Source: Tetradesmus obliquus (taxonomy: Eukaryota; Chlorophyta; Chlorophyceae; Sphaeropleales; Scenedesmaceae). From it: DNA of 64,000 nt. The stretch lies in the NCBI GenBank assembly GCA_030272155.1, contig CP126205.1, positions 670,501 to 734,500 of the forward strand, read 5' to 3'. Below, in pieces: positions 48,133 to 59,109 of the stretch. A program made the position numbers and the translations under genes. Position 1 is the stretch's first letter. Each line of letters starts with the position of its first letter. The notes under the pieces were generated by a model, which did not search any database, was not told the DNA's origin, and was given only the letters and a program-made list of their open reading frames with translations.

Positions 48133-48217
48133 AGTGCCTGCGCTGCTGCCAGCTCAGCAGCAGCAGCAGCAGGGCGTGCCCCAGTCACAGCCGCCGCTGC
48201 AGTTCATGCCTCACTGA
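41416..48217 (+). CDS. Giant Gln/Ala-rich nuclear-type protein, 5' end uncertain
   Basis: Six exons keep phase: 41416-41496, 41963-42132, 42457-42707, 42928-43055, 43622-46335 and 46557-48217 (TGA), over 1,650 residues. The start codon is not found; earlier exons probably lie before 41416. Non-repetitive islands are few: GVHTLCQLDELGQRLRLASR, SQLVAVAPGQRVCAELPRQ, LWRYWLRHRFFPAVGFRLGD, a basic patch (KEKPPKKPKVPK), SPRLQQLLWLRDFFAGRGIY and EVTRLITALQAAADRLAKKV. The rest is alternating poly-Gln and poly-Ala with Pro. That composition and the basic patch suggest a transcription or chromatin co-factor, but no domain is recognised. Intron 4 carries two head echoes of exon 5, and the 3' flank carries one terminal echo. 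Confidence 0.7.
43405..43560 (+). repeat. Two head echoes of exon 5 of the Gln/Ala-rich gene
   Basis: GGCTGCAG followed by copies of GTACTGGCTGCGCCACCGCT lie at about 43405 and 43500. The second extends further (HRFFTAVGF) and then ends in a stop. Each is followed by TCAAACxTGCTGACGGTCAAAC-type spacer repeats. Confidence 0.88.
45578..45937 (+). repeat. Coding (CAG)n runs
   Basis: Uninterrupted CAG runs of about 12 units (45578-45614) and about 14 units (45895-45937) within exon 5, translated as poly-Gln. Confidence 0.9.
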
Positions 48218-48218
48218 C

Positions 48219-48294
48219 CGCTCGCGCCGCGGCTGCACTGCTGCCAGCTCAGCAGCAGCAGTAGCAGCAGCAGCTGCGGTTCATGCCTCACTGA
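48219..48294 (+). repeat. Terminal echo of the Gln/Ala-rich gene
   Basis: Repeats the end of the last exon (CTGCCAGCTCAGCAGCAGCA ... CAGTTCATGCCTCACTGA, here CGGTTCATGCCTCACTGA) immediately after the true stop. Confidence 0.9.
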
Positions 48295-48426
48295 TTGCGA
48301 GCTGGAGGCAGGCCACTGGCAGGCGTTGTGATGCTCTGCCTACTGACCACCAGCAGCAGCAGCAGCAGCAGCAGCTGTGCTAGCAGGCAGGCACTGCAAG
48401 GCTCTGCACGTGATGCTACAGCCCAG

Positions 48427-48513
48427 ACAGCAGACAGTGTGGCTGCTTGATGCTATGGCTTGATGGGTAGCATGATGATGATGAGCCCACACAGCAGACA
48501 GTGTGGCTGCTTG
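48427..48513. repeat. 23-bp direct repeats flanking a dispersed motif copy
   Basis: ACAGCAGACAGTGTGGCTGC plus TTG occurs exactly at 48427-48449 and 48491-48513. Between them sits the motif copy 48447-48484 (TTGATGCTATGGCTTGATGG...). Confidence 0.85.
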
Positions 48514-49730
48514 GTGCAGCGCTGCAGTGCATGTGGTAGAGATTGCGGTGTTGTGTTTGAATCGCCCGTGTTTGTAGCGCTTGTGCTGGGTGTATTCAAC
48601 ATTCAAATTTGGAAGCAGACTCGGTTCTGGTTGTTGGGAGTGCAGATAGTCCTTTTGCGATAAGGTTGGGAGGACGACAGTCAAGCAGAGGTTTGTGGTT
48701 GTGCCGCTTGGCGTGTGCTGCAGTGGTTGCAGGTGGCAGTGCAGGCATGGCAGGGGACTGCACGGGCTGCAAGGCAGCTGTTGGTCAGAGCAGCAGCAGC
48801 AGCAGCAGCCTTTGGCAGGATATGGTGGCATCTAGGTGCTGTGAGGTGTGCACAGCGCTCTCTAGTTGGTTGCGTAACATGGGGCGTCACAGCTAGCCCA
48901 GTGCAGAGGTGTTGTTGAAGTTGCGTTCTGGTTGTGCTGAATTACTGCTAAACAGGATGTGATGGCTTCTTATGTCCTATCAGGTGTGAGCAGTGCCGCT
49001 CTGTGTGGTTGCGCAGCAGCGGTGTAGCCCTGTGCAGGGAAGCTGTTGCTATATCTGTTGGTCAACTTGGAGTTTGCAGAGTTGTTTTGGCATGTAAAGC
49101 AGATGGAAAAGGATTTGTGTTGATCACTGCTGAGCACGTTGCCTTCAGTTCTGGGTTGGTATCAGCTGGTGCTGTGGAGCTGACAGGGCTCATGTGTGAG
49201 GGTTTTAGGTTTCAGGGTTTGTTGTGCTGCTGCCGGTGGTGTTGCTGCAGGCTGCTGCTAGTGTTGTACAGCTGCGTTGTGCCTGCCATGTCATGGCACG
49301 GCGTGTCGTGCATTATTCGTTGAATAGAGTTAGAACGGACAGTTTCACAGGGAGGCATGCCTATTATTCCTGCATTGCTTGTGTAAAAGGGCGGGTTTGT
49401 ACGGCTGTGTGTTTGGTAGCGTGCTGCAGCCACACACCCACATGATGTATGAATATGCTGTCCTTAGGCAGGTCATAGCAGTTGACCCCTAGCTATGTGC
49501 TGACTGGAAGGATCGCGGATGAATCCGTAGTCCTCTGTGCTGTGGTTGCGCACCAGTGCTGGAACACATTTACAGTCGCTGCATGCACCTGCAGGGGCTT
49601 GGCTGCGTACAGCTGTTTCAGTTTGTGCAGAGTGCTGCTGTTGCCGGAGAAGCAGGAGCACATGCGTTTTGTGCAGAGTGTGCAGGTATCTAGTATATTC
49701 CGCCCCACCTCCTACCAGTGTACGTGATGA

Positions 49731-49752
49731 TTGATGGGTAACATGATGATGA
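49731..49752 (+). repeat. Dispersed motif, copy 4 (short)
   Basis: TTGATGGGTAACATGATGAT plus GA, only the core of the motif. Confidence 0.75.
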
Positions 49753-50315
49753 CCCCAGCTCCTGATGACTCCACCATCCCTTGAGACCCCTGAAGACCTT
49801 GATGTTTGTGCTGGCCTTTCTGCAGGGTGAAAGCAGCAGTACTGCCCCATGGGTCCCTGGTGGCAGTACTGCCTGGGGTTCATTGAATTCGTTGGTCATC
49901 GTGCTTGCGTAAATCAACCTCAGCAATAAGTTGCAAATCACAACCTGCGCGTTCAGCGTACCCTCAGCACGGCCAGTGCAGCAAGGCAGGACCAGCAGCA
50001 GCACGCAGATAACCTTGGTAGTGACAAGCGGAGTGACAGTGTCAGTAACTTCGCGTCGGGCAAGCCTACACAGGCATACGCTGCGCTATGGTTGTGATTT
50101 GTCGAAGCTGGATACCAACTAAACAGCGACAGCAGGTGCCGTTGCCTTTCCAGTTGTACCTCCTGTTGCTTTGGTGCTTGTGTCTCTGATTGTCTTGCGA
50201 TCTTATTTACAACGATAGTTTCAAAGGATATCAACTGTAAGAGCGAGTCAACAAGGGCCCCAGGGGCCCAGGCAGCCACTGGCAGTCAGTAGAAGGGTGG
50301 CAGACGCAAGTGATC

Positions 50316-53300
50316 ATGCAGAACATACAGGCTCAGGCGCAGCAGCTGGCCGAATCCATTGTACAAGCTACTGCTATCACCCACAATGTGGGATCGACAC
50401 CACAGCAGCGCGCCGAGGCGGTATCCTTCTTTGAGCAGGTGTGTGCACTGTGAACGAGTCTGTTGCGCAGCTTTACGTGTCTGCTCGCACCTCTTTCAAT
50501 CATTCAATCAATCCTTGATGTTTAACAACCGTTCTTAGCAGCTGCATCAGCCTCTCCGCTTGAGCTGGGCGCGCAACTGTGTTTGATTCCTGCTGGCTGT
50601 ACACACACCTTTCGTACGCTTGCGTGCTGTGATGCATCCGCTGCCGCAGCTGAAACATGGAGAGATTCACTCTACTGTATATGCGGCAGCAGTGCTCACG
50701 GGCAATGAGTATGCGCTGGAGGTGCAGATGTCAGCCTACACTCTGCTGCAGATCCTGGTGGGTGCTGTAGTCAGCAACTGCTCTTGCTGCACTATGCACC
50801 TGCTGATGAGGCCTTTTGCCTGTAACACCAGCAGCAGATGCATGCAGCCAACATGCTCGCTCTTCAGCAGCAGTTCTGCAAGTTTGAAGCATTGCAGCAG
50901 CCGAGACAGCATGCACGCACAGCACGCATTGCGATGGCAGCTGCTCCTGCGGCACTTTGCACCAGCATGTATGCCTTCTGATTCTTACACCAGCAACAGA
51001 TGCTTGAAGCCAACATGTTAGAAATTTGGCAGCAGTCCTGTATCTTCCATGCAGTGCAGCTCCTGAGACAGCATGCACGCACAGCATGCATTGCACGTGT
51101 GCCTGCACCCATGTTCACTCACACACCAGATTAGCACCAAATGTGGGTGAATGTTGCACTTCTGCCTGCTGCTGCAGGTGCGTAATCGCTGGGCTGAGCT
51201 GTCAGCAGATGAGCACCAGAAGATCACGCAGCTGGCGTACCAGCACATGAAGGATGGTGTGTGAAGCATGACGGTGGTGCACTGCTAGCAGCTGACTGAT
51301 ACTGCACCTTGTGCTAGATTTGCCGTTGCAGCAGCAGCCGCATGCTACCTGCGTCAGCAGCAACAGCAGCAGCAGCAGCAGCAGGTCTGACAAGGCATTG
51401 ACAAGCCGCACATGCGGTAGCTGTGAATGCATGACTTGAAAGGCACCCTGCCAGTTGCACCCGTTTCCTGCAAGCAACCATGACTGCCACCACTGCAATT
51501 GCTCCTGCTACATACATACATTGGCCCACAATTCACAATTCATGCTTGTGCCAGTACTGCGCCGTGTAAAAGCACACAATCCTCATCGTCCTGCATCTGT
51601 TTTCCTGCGCTGCAGTGGGCCACCTAGGGCAGCAAGCAGCATGGCCGCTCAAGTCAAAGTCAGCAATGCTGCTGGCAGCAGTTGCACGGCAGCAAGGCCC
51701 TGAGGCGTACAGTGCCCTACTGCCGCAGCTCATTGCATCAGCAGCAGAGGGCCCCATGCAGGCAGAGATCAGCTGCATGGTGCTGCAGTTTGTGAGTGAA
51801 GATCTGACGCAGTTTGAGGAGAGGGGCGGCGAGTGGAAGCGCAACTTTTTGTCGGCGCTGCTGACCTCAGTTGAGCAGGTGCTGCCCTTCATCGTGCGGC
51901 TGCTGCAGGTGAGATGCAGTTTGAATTGTGTTACTTTTTGTCTATTGTGTTACTTTGACTGAATGTGAGAAGGCCTGGCAGCAGTGGCTGGAGGGCTCCA
52001 TGCAGGCAGAGATCATCTGCATGGTGCTGCAGTTTGTGAGCGAGGACCTAACGCAGTTGAGGAGAGGGGCGGCGAGTGGAAGCGCAACTTCCTCTCGGCG
52101 TTGCTGACGTCAGTGGAGCAAGTGCTGCCCTTCATCGTGCGGCTGCTGCAGGTGAAACACTGTGTCATGTGTTACTTACAAGTGTTTTTTGACTGACATT
52201 AGGAAGCCTGGCAGCTGTCGGGCACATGCTGGCTGACGTCAGTGGAGCAGGTGCTGCCCTTCATCGTGCGGCTGCTGCAGGTGAGCTGCATTTTGCATTA
52301 TGTTACTTTCATTATGTCTATCGTGTTAGTTTGAATGAATGCAACTTTGACTGAATGCGAGAAGGCCTGGCAGCATTGGTCGGAGGCCCCATGCAGGCAC
52401 AGATCAGCTGCATGGTGCTGCAGTTTGTGAGTGAAGATCTAACGGAATTTGAGGAGAGGGGTGGCAAGTGGAAGCGCAACTTTCTGTCGGCGCTGCTGAC
52501 GTCAGTGGAGCAGGTGCTGCCCTTCATCGTGCGGCTGCTGCAGGTGAAAAAATCGTGTTATGCGTTAGTTATCAGTTTTACATTGACTGACATTAGAAAG
52601 CCTGGTCAGGCTTAGTAGCTGTCAGGCACATGCTGGCTGACGTCAGTGAAGCAGGTGCTGCCCTTCATCGTGCGGCTGCTGCAGGTGAGATGCATTTCAA
52701 ATCGTGTTACTTCCGTTGTGTCTATCTTGTTACTTTGAGTGAATGCAACTTAGACTGAATGCGAGAAGGCCTGGCAGCAGTGGTCGGAGGGCCCCATGCA
52801 GGCAGAGATCAGCTGCATGGTGCTGCAGTTTGTGAGCGAAGATCTAACGCAGTTTGAGGAGAGGGATGGCGAGTGGAAGCGCAACTTTCTGTCGGCGCTG
52901 CTGACTTCGGTGGAGCAGGTGCTGCCCTTCATCGTGCGACTCCTGCAGGTTAGAGAGTGTGTTATGTGTTTGTTATAGCGTTACTTTGACTGACATTAGA
53001 TAGCCTGGCAGCTGTCAGGCACATGCTGGCTGACGTCAGTGGAGCAGGTGCTGCCCTTCATTGTTCGGCTGCTGCAGGTGAGATGTGTTCTGCAGTCTGT
53101 TACAGGTGATGTGTCTGTTTTGCTACTTTAACTGAATGAGAGACGCCTGGCGGCGGTGGTCGGAGGGGCGCCATGCCAGCAGCAGGTGGCAGCTGAATGT
53201 GCAGCAGCAGCAGCTGGCAGTGCAAGGCAGGCACTGGATTTGAGGAGCCGCATGCTTGCAGACCAGTAGTATGGCAGTGCACACAGCAGCTGCTTGTCTT

Positions 53301-54827
53301 GCTGTCTGCGGTACATACAGGCAGCAGAACAAACAGCTGCTGGGTGCTATGCCCGTAGCTACGCATGGTAACACGCTGACGGCTGTCCTAGTAATGCAGG
53401 GGAGTGCTCGTGTACTGTATCTGCTGCCCAAGGTTTGTGTACGTCGCAGCCAAAAGCACTGTGTCCACTGCTCCTCCCACTTGTTTTTCTACCTATGCGT
53501 GCAGGAGAGCTTACAGGCAGGCAGCAGCGCCCTGCAGGTGGTCAGCCTTCATAGATCTCTCAAACTGCGGTCCTATATGTGATCACTGCTGCTGTTGCTG
53601 CTGCTGTTGTTGTGCTTGCAGGAAAGCTTCCAGGCCGGCAGCAGCTCTGCGCTGGTGGTCGGCAAACCTTCACAGACCTTTCAAAACCTTGGCCCTGTGT
53701 GTCACTGTTGCTGCTGCTGTTGTTGTGTTTGCAGGAAAGCTTCCAGGCCGGCAGCAGCTCTGCGCTGGTGGTCAGTTAACCTTCACACGCCTCTCAAATC
53801 TATGGACCTGTGTGTCACTGCTGCTGCTGCTGCTGTTGTGCTTGCAGGAGATCTTCCAGGCAGGCAGCGCCGCTCAGTTGGCAACCTTCATATGTATTAT
53901 AGAATATGTACTTCAAGTTTGTGCTGCCGTGCATGTCACCGGGGCTGTTGTGCTTGCAGGAGAGCTTTCAGGCGGGCAGCAGCGCAGCGCAGGCCGGCAA
54001 TGCAGAAGCAGCACGGCAGCACGCGGGCGTGGTGTCAGCAGCGCTGGGCGTTCTTGGCGGCTTTGTGGAATGGGTCCCAATGGGCCGGCTGTGTGGCGGC
54101 AGCGTTGTTGAAGCGTGCAGCTTCTTCCTGGGGGTGCATGACTTCAGGGACGCTGCACTGGCAGTCGTGAAGCAGGTGGGTGAACGCTGGATCAAGGCTC
54201 TGAGACGCTAGGTGTTGTCAGGCGCGCAGGGGCGTCTTGCTATGTCTTTTGGGGTGGCCGTAGCAGCAGGATGTTTGTGGTTTAGCGTGGGCACGCTTGG
54301 GCGGCTTTGTGGAATGGGCCCCAATGGGCCGGGTGTGTGGCGGCAGCGTTGTTGAAGCGTGCAGCTTCTTCCTGGGGGTGCATGACTTCAGGGACGCTGC
54401 GCTGGCGGTTGTGACGCAGGTGCGTTGGCGTTGGATCCAGTATCTTCTGTTTTACTGAGTTGCTAGGTGTTGTTGTGCGTGCAGGGGTGGTTTTGGTGTG
54501 TTGCGGAGTGGCGATAGCAGCAGGATGTATCAGCAGCGCTGGGCACGCTTGGGCGCTTTGTAAAATGGGCGCCGATGGGCCGTCTGTGTGGCGGCAGCGT
54601 GGTTGCAATGCGGAGGTGTATTCAGCACTCATTGCGCAAGTGTGCTATAGCCACGCTTCATTTGCTGAACTCGCCCTCGATGTGTTGGCTTTTGTTGCAG
54701 ATCGTTGGCCGCAAGCCAAACAAGGACCCTGGGGAGGTGGAGGCATACGCAGCAACCATGGCTAAAGTGGGAGATGCACTCACAGCAGCAGCGGCTGGCC
54801 TGCTGGCCACACCCAATGCACAGGTGC

Positions 54828-54867
<40 letters not shown>

Positions 54868-57800
54868 GCAGCAGCAGCAACAAGCAGCAGCAGCAGCAGC
54901 AAGCAGTAGCGGATGGGGCAAGGATAGTCTGCATGCTCAGATGCGCAGATGGTGCTGAATGTGTGCTACCCTGTAGTTGACCCTGTAGCTGCGCACAGCG
55001 CCACCTCATCATCATCGTCATGTTGCCCATCAAGCCACAGCATCAACGCCATCGGCCCAGCGCCACCTGTAGTCTAATCATGTTGGCTGTGCTGTGTTCT
55101 TTGTCACTGTCACCAGCTGAGTGCTGTTAACAGTAACAATGAACACAGCACGGCCAATACGATGGCCCTACATATATAGCTGCGTGACGTGCCGCTTGCC
55201 CTTCACTGTTGCTGCTTGCAGGAGTTGGGTGCTGAGGGTGAATGCTGGCGCCAGCATGTTGCAAGTGCACAGAAATGAATGCTGGATGCACCTCATTCAT
55301 ATGTCACCGCGCACCACACTGCCTGCTGCACCCCACTGCTTGCAGGGGGAGTTGGGTGCTGAGGGCGGCATCAACAGTATGACCGGCACTGCTCGAGTTA
55401 CTGTTCTGACAGCACGCCATGCTGCCCGCTGTACCAATGGGATGCTTTGCGACTTGCAGGAGGAGTTGGGTGCTGAGGGCGGCAGCGAGGAGTATGGCCG
55501 GCACTGCTTGCATCATCATTGCTGACAGCACGCCGTGCTGCCCGCTGTGTCACTGGCTGTGGTTTTGGGTCTGCAGGCGGATCTGGGTGCTGAGGGCGGC
55601 AGTGAGGAGTATGCGCGGCGCTTCCTGCATAACAACACTGCCTTCTTGATCATTGCTGCTGTATGTGTATGGTTGTTACAGGAGGAGCTTTGTGCTGAGG
55701 GCGGCAGCGAGGGGTATGTGCGGCACTGCCTGCATTACTGTTGCTTGCAACACGCCATGATGCACGATGTATCCAGACTTTGCCTGGCTTTTGTTGCTTG
55801 CAGGAGGAGTTGGGTGCTGAGGGCGGCAGCGAGGAGTATGGCCAGCGCTGCCTGCAGCATGTGGCGATGCTAATTGAAACCTTACGCTGCATTTTAAAAC
55901 CTACGCTGCTGCTTGTGGGTGCAGGAGGAGTTGGGTGCTGAGGGCGGCAGCGAGGAGTATGGCCGGCGCTTCTGCGGCGTGGTGGCCAGCTTTGCTGACG
56001 CGCACTGGCTGCAGATGAGCGGCGTGGCGCAGCAGCACCTGCTGCTGAGGCACGTGAGTGATTGGAAGCACCAAAATCAAGACATGAATTGCAGTTTAAT
56101 TGGCATACGGTCAAGGCAGCTGCATCACTTGCGGTTGGTGGAGCAGCTGTAGCAGCTGCGCTTTCCAGGCCCCTGCGTTTCCACCTATGCTGTTCCTGAT
56201 GGCTGTTGGTAGTGTTACGCCGCTGCTGAGGAAGCTTGTGACCTTGCAAGGTTGCAAGCGTCTCGAGCAATGGCTGGTCCTGCTGCAACAAACGTGTGAC
56301 GTGCGATATAAAACATGCTGCTGCAGATGCTGGAGTTCACGCGCCACCAGCACCTACCGCTGGCTACGGTGACCCTCTCATTCTGGGGCAGCCTGGTGCG
56401 TGAGGCAGGGGCCGTGCCAGGCCCTGCAAAGGCCTCCCCCATGCAGTCACCCAGGGGAGAAGGGTTGGGCCAGGCGGCTGCTGCTGCTGCTGGGAGTGGT
56501 GCTGGCGCTGCAGCAGCAGCAGTGGTTAAGAGCCAGCTCATTCCTCCAGAATGCTGCCAGGTGAGTGTTGTAGCGTGGGGTGCGCAGCAACAGGGGCAAG
56601 GGAAGGGTTGCTTTTTCATGCAATGTCAGTAACCGAAGGCTCAGCTTGCCAGGGGAGGCAGGGGCAGTGCCAGGGCCAGCAAAAGCGTCCCCCGTGCAGT
56701 TCCCCAGAGGAGAGGGCCAGTCAGCAGCTGCTGCTGCTGGGAGTGGCGCTGGCGCTGCAGCAGCAGCAGTGGATAAGAGCCAGCTCATTCCTCCAGAGTG
56801 CTGCCAGGTGCGTGTTGTAGGGTACGCAGTAAAAGGGGAAAGGCAGGGGTTGCATTTCCACACAATATCAGTAACCGCAGGCTCAGCTGGTCAAGGGAGA
56901 CGGGGGCAGTGCCGGGGCCTGCAAAAGCATCCCCTTATGCAGTCACTTAGAGAGGGCCAGGCTGCTGGGGGCCTGGTGCAGGGCCTGGCGGAGCAGCCTA
57001 TGTCACACCACAAATACACCCTCCAGCAGTCAGTACATGCATTCTGATGACATGTTGTGTCTGCCGCCTAGGGTTTTTCTACACCCCGCAGCTGCTGGTG
57101 CAGGACCTGGCGGAGCAGCTGCTGTGGCTGCCGGTGCGCTTCACCTGTGCCTGCTGTGCTGTACGTCTTTTTGACACAACTGCGTGTCTCTCGCTCTCCT
57201 TTTCTGCCCTGCAGCTGCTGGTGCAGGGCCTGGCCGAGCAGCTGGTGCGGCTGCCGGTGCGCTTTGACCCTGAGGGGGAGGTGCCGCTGTGGGCTGACAG
57301 CGCTGCAGACTACAAGGAAGCAGTGGGACAGTTCAGGAGCCAGGTGTGTACATTCGGGATAACACAGTTGTAGCGCGTATGATGCTCAACCAAGCGTGAT
57401 GTTCAACTGCAGAGTTGAGCTGCGCTGTGGGCGCCAATAGCAGCATAGTTCACGGTTTGCACTTTCGCATGGAGGCGCACTTTGACCCTGAGGGGGAGGT
57501 GCCGCTGTGGGCGGACAGCGCGGCAGACTATACAGAGGCTGTGGGGCAGTTCAGGAGCCAGGTGAGCAGTAGATGGATTTGTAAAGGCAATGCAGCAACA
57601 GAACATATCACGCTTGGTTGAGCGTGCAAGTGTTGGTAGATGTGTGAACAACAACACAGCGGACTACAAGGAGGCTGTGGGGCAGTTCAGGAGTCAGGCC
57701 GTGTTGTGCCTCCGCTGCACGTGCCCGGAGGACAATCACGTTGTCCGCGCTGTGGCTACATCCTGTAACACATCCATACTGCGTTGTGCTCCATGCTGCT

Positions 57801-58565
57801 TACCCCTGCAGGCCAAGCTGGTGGTGCGTGCTGCATCAAGGCACGTCTGTCGTGCTGCATTTGCATACGACCGTTGTGATGTGCCTCCGCTGCATGTCCC
57901 TGCAGGCCAAGCTGGTGGTGCGTGCTGCAGCAAAGCTCGCGCCAAGCCCTGTGCTGGGCTCAGTGGCAGCCTTCCTGCAAGCCGGTCTTCAAACCGCCGC
58001 CACCAGCAACAGCGCATTCACCACAGCAGCAGCAGGCGGGGATGCATCGCAGACGCTGCAGCAGCAGCGGGCACTGCAGCGGCAGCTGCAGCAGGGGCAC
58101 ATGGCACTGGAAGCAGATGTTATTTTGCTGGAGAGTGTGCTGCCGAGTTTGTGTGACGCGTCACTTGTTATAACAGCAGCAGGGCTCAAGGAGGGCTTGA
58201 CGGCGCTGCTGCAGCAGCTGATGGCGCAGCGCTACAGGGAGCCGCTGCTGGTGACGCTGGTGAGCTGCAAGCTGTCTTGTTTTGTTTGCATGTTGCTGGT
58301 GCCGCAGACAAGGCGCGCTTGGCTGCGTTTTGTGCTGCTTTTGTTTGGGGTCTGCTGCTTTTCTTTGGGGTCTGCTGCATATTAATGCACACACTCTGCA
58401 GCTTAGGGTACAGGGAGCCGCTGCTGGTGACGGTGCTGAGCTACAGGCTGTTAGGATGTTTGGGTCTGTCCTGCAATGCACAGACCGCATGTGGCCTGGC
58501 CTTCACAAAGCTGATCACTACACTTCGCGCACATGCATGCCTGCTGTCCTCAACATCAGCCGTGC

Positions 58566-58598
<33 letters not shown>

Positions 58599-59057
58599 GC
58601 TGCTGTAACAGCACGCGCGCGGCCTGGAATCCTTTTCCAAGCTCATCCCACTGGCTCCGGAGCTGCTGGTGCCGCTGCTGACCACCAGCTTCGAGTGCAT
58701 GGCTGCCGTGCCGCTGGAGCAGAGCGGGCAGCTGCCGCCGCCCGCAAAAGTGACGCTGCAGTGGAAAGAGGACGCCATGGCACGCCTTGCTATGGCAAAG
58801 GTGGGCGTCTGTTGCTTCGCTTTTGATTGTTGATTGGTGATATACTCTTCCCTACGGACCATGCCCCGCAAATTATTTGCAGGCTTGCGCCCCCCATGTG
58901 TTGCTGCGAGGCTTGATACTGTGGCGTGCACAACTTGTGCGGGTGGTGTTGGTTGCAGGAGGGCACAGGGCATGAAATTGTGAAGCTGCAGTGGAGTGTA
59001 AGTGTACTGTCAACGCATCTTGATTCGTCATGCATGGTTGCGCTTCTTGGCGTATAT

Positions 59058-59109
<52 letters not shown>

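Larger units (their letters stand above)
48295..50315. other. Intergenic, about 2 kb
   Basis: No gene supported. It contains two copies of the dispersed motif and a 23-bp exact direct repeat around the first. The promoter of the HASTY gene should lie at its right end. Confidence 0.5.

Noticed and set aside
50831-51095. Repeat in HASTY intron 2 as an exon echo
   Set aside because: Two related blocks of about 110 bp are present, but they match neither flanking exon; treated as an ordinary intronic duplication.
55219-55924. Classical mutually exclusive exons
   Set aside because: Copies lack the second splice site and the full exon length, and many carry stops, so most cannot be complete alternative exons.
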